64,000 nucleotides of DNA from Candidatus Nomurabacteria bacterium (GCA_031257295.1 JAIROX010000006.1:96365-160364); one strand, 5' to 3'. Positions 8,814 to 16,824 are shown, numbered from the stretch's first letter. Numbers and translations are program-made. Notes: a model not told the origin generated them from the sequence alone.

Positions 8814-8843
8814 TTGAAAAATTTAAAGCATTAGGGGTATAAT
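8814..8843 (+). promoter_or_regulatory. promoter of the Pro-rich response regulator (leaderless)
   Basis: TTGAAA and TATAAT are separated by 18 bases; TATAAT ends six bases before ATG 8850. No ribosome binding site is present. The regulator can therefore be transcribed independently of the kinase. Confidence 0.6.
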
Positions 8844-8849
8844 AGCAAT

Positions 8850-9797
8850 ATGACAAAAATCATGCTCGTCGAGGACGACAAAAGCTTAAAAGAAATCTAC
8901 AGCATTCGGTTAGTAGCTGAGGGTTATGATATTGTATCAGCTAATGATGGCGAAGAAGCCCTAGCCATGATAGTGCGCGAAAAGCCAGACCTTGTGATTA
9001 CAGATGTAATGATGCCGAAAATCAGCGGCTTTGATATGCTCGATATCATCCGCTCTACACCAGAAGTAAAGGACATAAAGATCATCATGATGACTGCGCT
9101 GGGTAGCGAAGACCAACGCCATCGTGGCGAACAGCTTGGCGCTGATCGCTACTTAGTTAAATCGCAGGTCGGTATCGAAGACGTAGTAAACGTTGTGCAC
9201 GAAGTTTTGGGCGATAAAGCCCAGCCAAGCCAACCAGTTAGCGCCGCTCCACCAGCTGCCACTCAGCCGCAGCCAACCCAGGCCGTTTTAACACAAAATA
9301 GCGCAGCTACCGCCGCTCAGACTAGTGCACCAGCTCAGCCCGCTCCAGCCTCAACCGCACCACCACCGCCACCACAACCGGCCCCGGCCCCTATACCAAC
9401 ACCTCAGCCAACACCACCCCCAGCGCCTGCGCCCGTAGCTCCTGCACCAGAGCCAGTGCCAGCACCAACGCCGAAAGTAGGTGAAAAGGTCATTCAGCCC
9501 ATCGCCAATCCACAAGCTGAAGAGGCACAAAAAGACCTCGCTAACCGTATCCAGAAAGAGCTCGACGAACACGTTCCTACAGAGCCAACCCCAACACTTG
9601 GAGCTCAGCCCGAGCAAGGTCCGATACCTACACCAGCGCCTATCCCTGCTCCGACAACGCCAGTGGCAAACCCTATACCATCACCGGAGCCAGTCGCTCC
9701 AGCCGCCAACATAACAGCACCTTCAGGAGCGCAGCCATTTGATGCAGTCGTCGGACAGCCACCAGTTGGGCCAACCCCACCAGCTCCGGCTCAATAA
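8850..9797 (+). CDS. response regulator with long proline-rich C-terminal tail
   Basis: A 315-residue protein. Residues 1-125 are a CheY-like receiver with acidic EDD at 8-10, phosphoacceptor Asp52 (VITDVMMP), Thr82 and Lys104. Residues 130-315 are almost entirely Pro, Ala, Thr, Gln and Val, with runs such as PPPPPQPAPAP, interrupted by one charged helix-like segment near residues 210-250. No DNA-binding domain is visible. The tail is probably disordered and may bind partners or extend towards the envelope. The 3' end overlaps the pseudouridine synthase by about 56 bases. Confidence 0.88.
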   Translation: MTKIMLVEDDKSLKEIYSIRLVAEGYDIVSANDGEEALAMIVREKPDLVITDVMMPKISGFDMLDIIRSTPEVKDIKIIMMTALGSEDQRHRGEQLGADRYLVKSQVGIEDVVNVVHEVLGDKAQPSQPVSAAPPAATQPQPTQAVLTQNSAATAAQTSAPAQPAPASTAPPPPPQPAPAPIPTPQPTPPPAPAPVAPAPEPVPAPTPKVGEKVIQPIANPQAEEAQKDLANRIQKELDEHVPTEPTPTLGAQPEQGPIPTPAPIPAPTTPVANPIPSPEPVAPAANITAPSGAQPFDAVVGQPPVGPTPPAPAQ

Positions 9798-10455
9798 AAC
9801 TCTAGCTCTTTATCTGGGCGTTAGTCGTCGCGAGGCCGACGACATTATTGCGGCCGGGCGAGTTAAGGTTGATACAAAAATCGCCGTACTGGGGCAACGC
9901 ATCTTGCCACATGATCAGATATTTGTAGACGGTCAAAAGGTTGAACCAAAAGCCAACTTTACGTACCTAGCGCTCAACAAGCCGACCGGTTACGTATCAT
10001 CTCGCGCCAAACAGGACAGCGCGCCAACTATTTATGAATTATTGCCAGAGAAGTATCACCAGCTAAAAACCGCCGGGCGGCTAGATAAAGATAGCTCCGG
10101 GTTGATCATGCTCAGCGACGACGGCGACTGGGTACTTAAAATGACCCATCCGCGCTACGCCAAGACCAAAGTCTATGGAGTGAAGCTCGATCGACCACTG
10201 GAGCCGCTACACCAGCAGATGATCGCCGACCTTGGCGTTGACTTGCCAGATGGCAAAAGCAGGCTAGGGCTAATCGCCCTGAGCCCTGAGCGCAAATCGT
10301 GGCAAGTCACCATGAGTGAAGGCCGCAACCGCCAAATCCGCCGCACCTTTGGTGCCTTGGGCTATACTGTAGCCGAACTACACCGCGTGCAGTTCGGTAG
10401 TTACCAACTTGGCAGACTAAAACCAGGCGAGTGGCAAGTAGTTAACCCAGAATAG
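9742..10455 (+). CDS. RsuA/RluB-family 23S/16S rRNA pseudouridine synthase
   Basis: Isomerises a specific uridine in ribosomal RNA. An S4 RNA-binding domain lies at about residues 15-65 (SRREADDIIAAGRVKVD). It is followed by the catalytic domain with GRLDKDSSGL, where the Asp is the nucleophile, and EGRNRQIRR near the C-terminus. The family usually acts on helix 69/80-type rRNA positions, but the exact site cannot be read from sequence. ATG 9742 and TTG 9739 are alternative starts; AGGAG at 9725-9729 is nine bases from the TTG. The start lies inside the preceding response regulator gene, in another frame. Confidence 0.9.
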   Translation: MQSSDSHQLGQPHQLRLNKTLALYLGVSRREADDIIAAGRVKVDTKIAVLGQRILPHDQIFVDGQKVEPKANFTYLALNKPTGYVSSRAKQDSAPTIYELLPEKYHQLKTAGRLDKDSSGLIMLSDDGDWVLKMTHPRYAKTKVYGVKLDRPLEPLHQQMIADLGVDLPDGKSRLGLIALSPERKSWQVTMSEGRNRQIRRTFGALGYTVAELHRVQFGSYQLGRLKPGEWQVVNPE

Positions 10456-10457
10456 GC

Positions 10458-10484
10458 AAAAAGGCAGCTTTCGCTACCTTTTTT
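10458..10484. terminator. bidirectional intrinsic terminator
   Basis: AAAAAGG-C-AGC pairs with GCT-A-CCTTTTT around a four-base loop, with T-runs on both strands. It separates two convergent genes. Confidence 0.75.
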
Positions 10485-10492
10485 AATTTGTA

Positions 10493-11164
10493 CTACTGAC
10501 TGCCGACAAGGCGTCCCACAAGGCCTCGCATATTGGCCCGAGCTCGCGACTCGTATTTTTTGGCAAAATACTCCGTAAAATATATGCTCCTGCGCCTCAG
10601 CATCCCCTCCAGGAACATAACACGCCCCGCGCAGTAATCACTGGCGTCAATACCAGCAGCCAGATACTCTTCCCGAAGCTGCATCTCATAGATGTTGAAA
10701 CGCCTCTCTGACTGACCGAGAATAGTCAAGTCTAGATCTGCCATTAGCTTCTCGGACACTGTTTTAGGCTTCTCGTTGTGCCGCGTTGCCATGATCAGCT
10801 TGACGGCATGCCTTAGCACGGTGTTACTCATGTAGCTAAAGTTAGCCTCCATCAGCTCCGCGCTCCGCTCCTCGTTATCACTGGCACCCGGTCCGTAAAC
10901 CACGTCATGGTAGTAAATTGCTATCATCAGTGCGTCATTAGCGTCATTGGCAAGTGGCGCTAAAATTGGATGACGCGAGCGCGAACCCCAAAATCCAGAT
11001 TTGCGCAACTCATCCTTCATGTGTCCAATGTGACGCGTAGTGTGATAGAACCTACCGCCCTGGTTCATTAAAGACATGAACCTATTATGCGCTAGGAATT
11101 CGTTAGTCGTATTTCCGTAGTTAAAAATCCTACAGAAGCACTCCATTTCTGGATCAATCCTCAT
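10493..11164 (-). CDS. predicted HD-superfamily metal-dependent hydrolase
   Basis: A 223-residue protein with the HD pattern: YHTTRHI near residue 40, YYHDVVYGP near residue 90 (the HD dyad) and a later ADLDLTILG aspartate. Also typical of this uncharacterised subfamily are DNEERSA and the RHN motif. Probably a phosphohydrolase acting on nucleotides or related compounds; substrate unknown. ATG 11164 has AGGAGG seven bases upstream; the TTG six bases earlier is too close to it. One of only two minus-strand genes in the left half of the window. Possible promoter TTGCGA, 16 bases, TACTAT. Confidence 0.75.
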   Translation of the reverse strand: MRIDPEMECFCRIFNYGNTTNEFLAHNRFMSLMNQGGRFYHTTRHIGHMKDELRKSGFWGSRSRHPILAPLANDANDALMIAIYYHDVVYGPGASDNEERSAELMEANFSYMSNTVLRHAVKLIMATRHNEKPKTVSEKLMADLDLTILGQSERRFNIYEMQLREEYLAAGIDASDYCAGRVMFLEGMLRRRSIYFTEYFAKKYESRARANMRGLVGRLVGSQ

Positions 11165-11358
11165 ATTCAACCTCCTAAAGTCCTGGACAATATCGTTTGC
11201 TGCCTTAGTCCCTGCAGCTTACCATGATAGTAACATAAATTTACAATTTCGCAACCTATGGCACAGTAGGGTACAACCTCATAAATGATTAAAGAGTGTT
11301 CCTAAGTAGAAACACTCCTTTCAATATATTGCAATATTTTTAGTATATTTACAAACCA

Positions 11359-11367
11359 TGCTATACT
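11359..11367 (+). promoter_or_regulatory. extended -10 promoter of der (near-leaderless)
   Basis: TGC-TATACT ends nine bases before ATG 11377, so the predicted 5' leader is three bases or fewer. No ribosome binding site is seen. Confidence 0.6.
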
Positions 11368-11376
11368 GTAACAGAT

Positions 11377-12720
11377 ATGAAAAAGCTCCCAACCGTTGCT
11401 ATAATTGGCCAAACTAACGCTGGTAAATCTAGCTTATTTAACCGCATCAGCCGCTCACGCCGCGCCATTGTGGCCCGCGAAGAAGGCACCACGCGCGATA
11501 ACGTCATGACGCGTGTCGAGCACGCTGGTTCGGCATTTTGGCTGGTCGATACAGCGGGGCTAAAAGACCCTGAAGACGATTTTGAAGCCACAATTCAGCA
11601 ACAAATCGAAGAAGCCAGCCTAGCGGCCGACCTAATACTAGTGGCGACCGACAGCACCAAATACCCCGACCAAAGCGACCGCGACATCGCCAAAAAGGCC
11701 CTGAAGAGCCAAAAGCCGGTGATTTTAGCGCTAAATAAAGTCGACCTTAAAGATTCTTTGTCGCGCGACGAGTTTTTGCGGCTGGGCATTAAAGATATTG
11801 TAGAAGTTAGCGCCGAACATGGCACGGGCATAAGCAAGCTATTAGACCATATCGCAGCCGAAATCCCAAGAGTTAAAGCTGCAGAAAGCGAAAACGTGCT
11901 TAAAATCGCCCTGATTGGCCGGCCGAATGTTGGCAAAAGCAGCCTGTTTAACACCTTGGCCAAAAAGCAACAAGCCGTGGTAGCTAATCTGTCGGGCACC
12001 ACACGCGACCTCAATCGCGTTGAGATCAGGTATCAAGGCCAAGCTATAGAAATTATTGACACAGCTGGTGTACGCCGGCCCGGCAAGCAAGCTGTTGGGA
12101 TCGAAAAGTTTTCGGTTTTGCGCACCATGCAGGCCATCGAAGAAGCCGACATCTGCCTGCTACTAGTCGACAGCAACGAGACTCACGCTCAGTTCGATCA
12201 AAAACTAGCCGGAATTATCAACGAAGTGGGCAAGGGGCTGGTAGTGGCGCTAACCAAGTGGGACACCATTGACAGCGCCGACATTGCTAAGGTGGACGAA
12301 ATTCGCGCCGGAATTAACTATGACTTTAAGTTCGTACCGTTTGCACCACTGGTGTTTACTAGTTCGGTGAGCGGAAAGAACGTCGCCAAATTGCTAGACC
12401 TTGCCCTACAAATTGCCGACCAGCGTCAGAAAGAGGTAAAAACCAGCGACCTCAACCGCGCTTTGCGCGCCGCTGTAGCCGCCCACCCACCAGCTGGGCT
12501 CAAAAATACCTTTCCAAAGCTACGCTACATTGTGCAAACCGACACCGCGCCGCCGTGGTTTGTGATTTACGGCAGTCACCTAAAGTTCTTACACTGGAGC
12601 TACAAGCGCTACCTCGAGCGTACTATGCGCGAGACTTTCGGCTTTGAAGGTACGCCGATCAAATTTAGTTTTAGAGAAGAAAAGAAAAACGGGCGGGTGA
12701 AAGAGCGTGACGACCGGTGA
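11377..12720 (+). CDS. der: ribosome-assembly GTPase Der (EngA)
   Basis: A 447-residue double-GTPase protein needed for 50S subunit maturation. The first G domain has P-loop GQTNAGKSS at residues 11-19 (the usual GRPNVGKS is altered), DTAGL and NKVD. The second has GRPNVGKSS at about residues 181-189, DTAGV and TKWD. A C-terminal KH-like domain is present and ends in a basic tail. Length is normal. The transcript appears leaderless. Its last 14 bases overlap the GTG start of the next small membrane protein. Confidence 0.97.
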   Translation: MKKLPTVAIIGQTNAGKSSLFNRISRSRRAIVAREEGTTRDNVMTRVEHAGSAFWLVDTAGLKDPEDDFEATIQQQIEEASLAADLILVATDSTKYPDQSDRDIAKKALKSQKPVILALNKVDLKDSLSRDEFLRLGIKDIVEVSAEHGTGISKLLDHIAAEIPRVKAAESENVLKIALIGRPNVGKSSLFNTLAKKQQAVVANLSGTTRDLNRVEIRYQGQAIEIIDTAGVRRPGKQAVGIEKFSVLRTMQAIEEADICLLLVDSNETHAQFDQKLAGIINEVGKGLVVALTKWDTIDSADIAKVDEIRAGINYDFKFVPFAPLVFTSSVSGKNVAKLLDLALQIADQRQKEVKTSDLNRALRAAVAAHPPAGLKNTFPKLRYIVQTDTAPPWFVIYGSHLKFLHWSYKRYLERTMRETFGFEGTPIKFSFREEKKNGRVKERDDR

Positions 12721-13057
12721 TCCATGCAATCCACTAACATACATCACTGGGCCGCCCAGCCCGGGCGACCCAGTTATCGCCACCGCAGACGAAGACTATA
12801 AACGCGCTGTCGCCAGAGAGTTCGCACATCAATTAGTTATTGAGAGACGTCGCGCCATACTGCACAAGATCTATCTCGTTGAGGTCTTCGTTACGGCCAG
12901 CTGCATATTAGTAGGCGTGGTAGTACTTGGGTCTAATGGCGGCAATATAGCAGTACTACGCACCATATCGCTGGCTGGCATGATGGCTATGGCCGTCACG
13001 GCCATCGTGCAGGTAATCATAGCATCACATCCTGCGAACCAATACATAAAGTGTTAG
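12707..13057 (+). CDS. small two-helix membrane protein, unknown
   Basis: A 116-residue protein with a Pro/Gly-rich start, a charged helix (residues 28-50) and two membrane helices (about 54-75 and 84-107). I recognise no family. The GTG start lies inside the end of der, a translational-coupling arrangement, so it is probably made from the der transcript. pth follows ten bases later, but with its own promoter embedded in the last codons of this gene. Confidence 0.6.
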   Translation: MTTGDPCNPLTYITGPPSPGDPVIATADEDYKRAVAREFAHQLVIERRRAILHKIYLVEVFVTASCILVGVVVLGSNGGNIAVLRTISLAGMMAMAVTAIVQVIIASHPANQYIKC

Positions 13058-13060
13058 AAT
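13052..13060 (+). promoter_or_regulatory. extended -10 promoter of pth (leaderless)
   Basis: TGT-TAGAAT ends six bases before ATG 13067. It lies within and just after the end of the previous gene. No ribosome binding site is visible. Confidence 0.55.
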
Positions 13061-13066
13061 GTTAGT

Positions 13067-13579
13067 ATGAAACTTGTCATTTTTCAGGGCAATCCAGGTA
13101 GGCAATACCAAAAAACCCGTCACAATATGGGGTTTATCATGGCTGACTATCTTGCTATCAAGCATAGCCTAAAGTGGCGCAGCAGTGCCAAGTTTGAGGC
13201 CGAGGTGGCCGAATGGGATGGCGTACTACTGGTTAAGCCGCAGACTTTTTATAACGAAACTGGCCGCGCAGTACGCAAGCTGGTCGACTTCTACAAGGTC
13301 GTACCTCGTGATGAGCTGGTGGTGGTTTGCGACGACCTGAACCTGCCATTTGGCGCCCTGCGTACGCGTGAAAATGGCAGCAATGGTGGCAATAATGGGT
13401 TAAAGTCTATTTCCGCCACCGTAGGTGAAGAGTATAAGCGGCTACGCATTGGCACAGACAACGAGCTGCGCACTACGCTTGGCGACACAGATTTTGTACT
13501 AAGCAAGTTTTCGAAAGAAGAATGGGAACAGCTACCAGACACATTCACCAAGGCCGAACAAGTTATCCAAGCCAGCTAG
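13067..13579 (+). CDS. pth: peptidyl-tRNA hydrolase
   Basis: Releases tRNA from stalled peptidyl-tRNA. At 170 residues it is slightly short for the family (about 185-190), the shortage being at the C-terminus. The N-terminal signature GNPGRQYQKTRHNMGF contains the catalytic His19 and Asn20. CDDLNLPFG and GSNGGNNGLKS are the other signatures. The gene is predicted to be leaderless. Confidence 0.95.
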   Translation: MKLVIFQGNPGRQYQKTRHNMGFIMADYLAIKHSLKWRSSAKFEAEVAEWDGVLLVKPQTFYNETGRAVRKLVDFYKVVPRDELVVVCDDLNLPFGALRTRENGSNGGNNGLKSISATVGEEYKRLRIGTDNELRTTLGDTDFVLSKFSKEEWEQLPDTFTKAEQVIQAS

Positions 13580-13582
13580 GGC

Positions 13583-13611
13583 TTGCACCCCCCCCCGATC
13601 CGTGCTAACAT
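13583..13611 (+). promoter_or_regulatory. promoter with nine-C spacer tract, copy 1
   Basis: TTGCAC (13583-13588), 17-base spacer, TAACAT (13606-13611), with TGC just before the -10. The nine consecutive C (13588-13596) fill the -35-proximal half of the spacer. The design is the same as at 14137-14165. Gain or loss of one C would change the spacer to 18 or 16. Confidence 0.7.
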
Positions 13612-13679
13612 GCATGGAATCGGATGGGCGTATTCAATCAAGGGTACGCTATTGCATTTTTTCAGGAGGTGAAAAGAAC

Positions 13680-14048
13680 ATGAAGTATCAACCGCATCTG
13701 CTACCGGGGTTCAAAGATGACTGCCAAAGGGTAGAGAAGGCATTACTGACTGGCTATTCTGACGTTCATGAAGAGGAACTGAAGAAGCTCAAAGAGGAGG
13801 TTATCCCAAGGTGCGACAAAGACAAAGCAAGGAATAACTACAAAGGTCAGCACAAACGCGATAAGGCTTATACCCTTGATTGCCTTAAGAGCCTCGTCCA
13901 TAGGCTTGAGCGTAAAGTGTCAGCTAAGGATAAGGCTATGGATAAAGCCGTGAAGGCGGAGCGAGATCGTCGTGATATCGAACGTTATTCCACAGGTATA
14001 CCTGAGGAGGAGCTCAGGGAAATTGAGGAATCGCTGGTCCAAACGTGA
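13680..14048 (+). CDS. small charged helical protein, unknown
   Basis: A 122-residue soluble protein with a very high content of Lys, Arg, Glu and Asp, and predicted long helices (residues 28-45 and 65-105). No family is recognised. ATG 13680 is preceded by AGGAGGTG at ideal distance; longer readings upstream would cross the promoter. The leader contains a GCGTA/TACGC hairpin followed by six T, which looks like an attenuator. Driven by a nine-C promoter and closed by its own terminator, so it is a single-gene transcription unit. Confidence 0.7.
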   Translation: MKYQPHLLPGFKDDCQRVEKALLTGYSDVHEEELKKLKEEVIPRCDKDKARNNYKGQHKRDKAYTLDCLKSLVHRLERKVSAKDKAMDKAVKAERDRRDIERYSTGIPEEELREIEESLVQT

Positions 14049-14081
14049 GTTCATTAACTAACAACTCCTTGTAATTTATAT

Positions 14082-14114
14082 AGCCTCGAGTCAACAGACT
14101 CGAGGCTATTTTTT
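14082..14114 (+). terminator. strong intrinsic terminator
   Basis: AGCCTCGAGTC and GACTCGAGGCT form an 11-bp stem with loop AACA, followed by ATTTTTT. Confidence 0.9.
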
Positions 14115-14136
14115 GTAAAAACAAAGTCACTAGGAC

Positions 14137-14165
14137 TTGCGCCCCCCCCCGAAGCATGCTAGCAT
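14137..14165 (+). promoter_or_regulatory. promoter with nine-C spacer tract, copy 2
   Basis: TTGCGC (14137-14142), 17-base spacer, TAGCAT (14160-14165), with TGC just before the -10. Nine C occupy 14142-14150. Spacing, tract position and TGC element are identical to copy 1 while flanking bases differ. Confidence 0.7.
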
Positions 14166-14246
14166 TAGCTTGAGGGTTATTACTATAGGGAGCACATTAC
14201 TAAGCGAAAGCGATGTGTTCCTTTTGTTTTCTGAGAGGAGTTTGTT

Positions 14247-14606
14247 TTGAATAAAATGCTTACTAGTCTAAAAGAGCCTGAAGCGCGAAGAGTGCTCAAG
14301 GAAACCGTCGGCGTAAAGCTGAAAGTCATCGAAGATGACGTCAACCATGGTAACAATGTGAATTACGAGTACATCCGTAAAGATGTTAACTCGACGTTGA
14401 AACAGCTTCAACGAGTACACGGCGATCCGCTCATCAAAAAGCACGAAAGGCTCATGGGCGATATCTCAAAACACATGGAAAAGTGCAGAAAGCTGCTAAA
14501 GAAGATTAATAGCCAAACTGATGGTAAATATCGAGGTAGTAGCCGCTACTGCAGCTGTAAAAAAAGGAGGAGGGGAGGACGAGCAGCTTTCGCAACAACC
14601 AGATAA
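14247..14606 (+). CDS. small basic helical protein, unknown
   Basis: A 119-residue protein, helical and charged, with a strongly basic Lys/Arg-rich end that includes a CSCKKRRRGGR segment. No family is recognised; nucleic-acid binding would be a guess. AGGAG at 14236-14240 is six bases from TTG 14247 and fifteen from ATG 14256, so TTG is the more likely start. The leader has a nine-base-pair hairpin (14189-14197 with 14213-14221) followed by a T-rich stretch, resembling an attenuator. Same promoter type as its upstream neighbour, but the two proteins are not obviously related. Confidence 0.65.
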   Translation: MNKMLTSLKEPEARRVLKETVGVKLKVIEDDVNHGNNVNYEYIRKDVNSTLKQLQRVHGDPLIKKHERLMGDISKHMEKCRKLLKKINSQTDGKYRGSSRYCSCKKRRRGGRAAFATTR

Positions 14607-14615
14607 ACCCTGAGT

Positions 14616-14645
14616 CGCCCCGGCAAATGCTGGGGCGGTTTTTTT
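14616..14645 (+). terminator. strong intrinsic terminator
   Basis: CGCCCC and GGGGCG form the base of a hairpin extended by GGCA/TGCT, followed by seven T. It ends the preceding small gene. Confidence 0.9.
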
Positions 14646-14651
14646 ACAACC

Positions 14652-14701
14652 AAAAAGCCCCGCTGCACAGGTAAGGGTGGGCATCACCTAGCAACGGGGC
14701 T
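14652..14701 (-). terminator. intrinsic terminator of the non-coding RNA
   Basis: On the minus strand AGCCCCG (14701-14695) pairs with CGGGGCT (14662-14656), with a further inner GGT/ACC-type pairing, followed by a run of T. Confidence 0.75.
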
Positions 14702-14903
14702 ATTTGGCCCTTCAACACACCCATTGGGCAAACCGGAAGTTCCGGGGCGTGACCCACCTCACACATTGCGGGGTCCGCCGGTTAAAGGGATTACAATGCG
14801 CTCGGTTTCTTGATTGGCTGCGAACAGCAATCAAGCTTGCCAAAAGTGGAGGTAACACCACTAGGGTGTGACTTTTAGCTATTCAAGCGCAAAGTAACAT
14901 CAA

Positions 14904-14936
14904 AACTTATGTAAACATAAGTTCTTTTGTTATAAT
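14904..14936 (+). promoter_or_regulatory. dprA-side promoter with adjacent palindrome
   Basis: TGT-TATAAT at 14928-14936 is an extended -10 element reading towards dprA. Directly upstream, AACTTATG and CATAAGTT (14904-14911 and 14916-14923) form a perfect eight-base inverted repeat covering the -35 area, where a repressor or activator could bind. The same repeat is a hairpin in the minus-strand RNA. Confidence 0.5.
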
Positions 14937-14990
14937 TTGGTTAGGTGCGTTTGGCTCGTTCGTGGGTACGAACTTACCAACTCGTGTACC

Positions 14991-15019
14991 ATTGTAGCAC
15001 ACAATGTTACTTATGTCAA
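14991..15019 (-). promoter_or_regulatory. near-consensus promoter of the non-coding RNA
   Basis: On the minus strand TTGACA (15019-15014), 17-base spacer, TACAAT (14996-14991), with TGC just before the -10. One of the best promoter matches in the window. It overlaps the dprA leader on the opposite strand. Confidence 0.8.
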
Positions 15020-15038
15020 CACTTTTTGCACAAAATCT

Positions 15039-15899
15039 ATGAAAATCAATGAAATTCGACCCCAAGACAACGTTTTTACAGAGGTGTTAACCACTATTGC
15101 GGTTACGCCTAAAAAGTTGTATTATCGCGGTAACTTACCGGAAAACCGCCCAAAAAGCGTGGCGATTGTGGGTTCACGCAAGCCAACTGCTTACGGTCAA
15201 GCCGTGGGCTATAAGCTGGCCTCTGAGCTAGCGATGAAAGGCATAGTGGTGATCTCTGGTCTGGCGCTAGGTATTGATTCGGTAGCCCACAAGGGGGCTT
15301 TAGATGCTGGCGGGCAGACAATTGCGGTGCTAGGCAATGGGATTGATAAGATCTACCCACGAACCAACGTTGGGCTAGCCCAGAAAATTGAAGAGGGCAG
15401 TGGCGCGATTATCAGCGAATACGCCCCAGGCACGCCCACTTACCCTTCTAACTTCTTGGCCAGGAACCGCATCGTAAGCGGGCTGTCAGACGCCATAGTT
15501 GTGGTCGAAGCCGCCACCAGGAGTGGTACGCTGAGCACCGCCGCTCATGCGCTGAGCCAAGGCCGGCCAGTTTTTGCCGTACCGGGAAATATCACCAACC
15601 CGATGAGCGCGGGCTGCAACAACCTCATCAAACAGGGAGCCATGCCACTCACCGAGCTAGATGACATTCTGGCCGTGATCGCCCCAGATAAGCTCACGCA
15701 AGCTAACCTTGGTGAGGTGATGGGTGATAACCAGCAAGAAAATGACATTTTAGAGCAGATTAAGGGTGGCGAAAACGACGGCGAGGTGATTATGGCCAAG
15801 CTTAAAATTTCCACCAGCGACTTTAACCAGACGGTTACCATGCTAGAGATTAAAGGGTTAGTCCGCTCACTCGGTGCTAACAAGTGGGCAATAAGATAA
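15039..15899 (+). CDS. dprA: DNA processing protein DprA
   Basis: Binds incoming single-stranded DNA and loads RecA during natural transformation. The Rossmann-like DprA domain has IVGSRKPTAYG, ISGLALGIDSVAHKGAL, VLGNGIDKIYP and ARNRIVSGLSDAIVVVEA. A C-terminal winged-helix segment (last 60 residues) is present. The N-terminal SAM-like domain of longer homologues is absent. ATG 15039 gives 286 residues; longer upstream reading would cover promoter sequence. The gene for a membrane protein follows ten bases later. Confidence 0.93.
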   Translation: MKINEIRPQDNVFTEVLTTIAVTPKKLYYRGNLPENRPKSVAIVGSRKPTAYGQAVGYKLASELAMKGIVVISGLALGIDSVAHKGALDAGGQTIAVLGNGIDKIYPRTNVGLAQKIEEGSGAIISEYAPGTPTYPSNFLARNRIVSGLSDAIVVVEAATRSGTLSTAAHALSQGRPVFAVPGNITNPMSAGCNNLIKQGAMPLTELDDILAVIAPDKLTQANLGEVMGDNQQENDILEQIKGGENDGEVIMAKLKISTSDFNQTVTMLEIKGLVRSLGANKWAIR

Positions 15900-15908
15900 G
15901 GAGGAGCC

Positions 15909-16814
15909 ATGGAAAACGAATACGCTAAGCCACCTACAGAGCCAGCGCAAACTACAACGCCTCAACCAGTAGATATGCTGCAAGATGGCACTATCACACC
16001 CCAACCCATAGGCGTAGTGCAACCAACAAGCAATAAAGACCCCCACCCCCAGCTAAAAGCAGTCAAGGCGGTTGCCATATTTCTGGCGCTGACCATGCTA
16101 GCAATCGCCGTAATGTTGTTTTTTACGCTTAGCAACATTATCGAAACCAAATCGGAGCTTACTTCTGGTAGCCAAAAACAGAGTGAGAACAGTTATGATC
16201 TTAGTGGCAGCGCAAAAGAACACCTGGCTGTGCAGAAAATGGAGTTTGACTGGCTGATAGGTGATGGTACGAATATGCCAGATAGCCATAAGATCGGAGA
16301 CATAGATACAACTGATGGCGCAGGTGTGGCAAAGACAAGTGATGGCTGCACTAATAACTCTTGGGATTGCTTCCCAATGGTCAATTACACCTACAGGGAT
16401 GGCACCAAAGTCTTTACCGGTGCAGTCATCGAGTCATTCGGTGACACCACCAAATGGAACACTCGGTGGCAGTTTGTACCCAGAGGTGAAACTCGTGAAG
16501 ATATCTTAAAAAACGCTTTGCAGGACATGATGGAAAATCAATACGGATTTAGCGCCGAAGACGGCACAGCGAAAATAGGTGCCAACTTCGAGGATCACGG
16601 TGGAGTACTTGGCATGCGATTTGAATACTCATACACCTCCAAAAAGTACGAATCGGAATCTGGCAAATTAAGTGGAGTTCTGTTTGTACACGATGGCGTC
16701 ATTTACTACATACGGCCACCAGCCAACAGAGATAGTTACGGTGATAGTAAAGAGGGAGCCCTCATGGATGCGATATTTGACAGCTTTATAAAATCTATCA
16801 AGTTTTCAAAATAG
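15909..16814 (+). CDS. single-pass membrane protein, unknown
   Basis: A 301-residue protein. The Pro/Gln/Thr-rich cytoplasmic start (residues 1-50) precedes one membrane helix (about 54-78, VAIFLALTMLAIAVMLFF). The outer domain of about 220 residues has two nearby cysteines (DGCTNNSWDC). No family is recognised. AGGAGGAG sits just before the ATG, ten bases after dprA stops, so the two are probably co-transcribed. A link to DNA uptake is only suggested by position. Confidence 0.65.
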   Translation: MENEYAKPPTEPAQTTTPQPVDMLQDGTITPQPIGVVQPTSNKDPHPQLKAVKAVAIFLALTMLAIAVMLFFTLSNIIETKSELTSGSQKQSENSYDLSGSAKEHLAVQKMEFDWLIGDGTNMPDSHKIGDIDTTDGAGVAKTSDGCTNNSWDCFPMVNYTYRDGTKVFTGAVIESFGDTTKWNTRWQFVPRGETREDILKNALQDMMENQYGFSAEDGTAKIGANFEDHGGVLGMRFEYSYTSKKYESESGKLSGVLFVHDGVIYYIRPPANRDSYGDSKEGALMDAIFDSFIKSIKFSK

Positions 16815-16824
16815 ACAATAAAAT

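Larger units (their letters stand above)
14652..14984 (-). ncRNA. candidate structured non-coding RNA, family unknown
   Basis: About 333 nt on the minus strand between a near-consensus promoter (14991-15019) and an intrinsic terminator (14652-14701). No convincing open reading frame was seen. Helices read on the minus strand include: TGCGCTTG (14891-14884) with CGAGCGCA (14804-14797), one U-G; CCCTTTAA (14789-14782) with TTGAAGGG (14715-14708), one U-G; hairpin CTTGATT/AATCAAG (14809-14835) with an inner GCTG/CAGC; and AACCGG/CCGGTT. On the plus strand the two U-G pairs would be C-A mismatches, which supports minus-strand transcription. I find no RNase P, tmRNA, SRP or 6S signatures. Confidence 0.7.

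Noticed and set aside
14652..14984. RNase P, SRP or 6S RNA identity for the minus-strand RNA
   Set aside because: None of the invariant motifs (for example GAGGAAAGUC or GGAAGNNAGCAGCC) is present on either strand.
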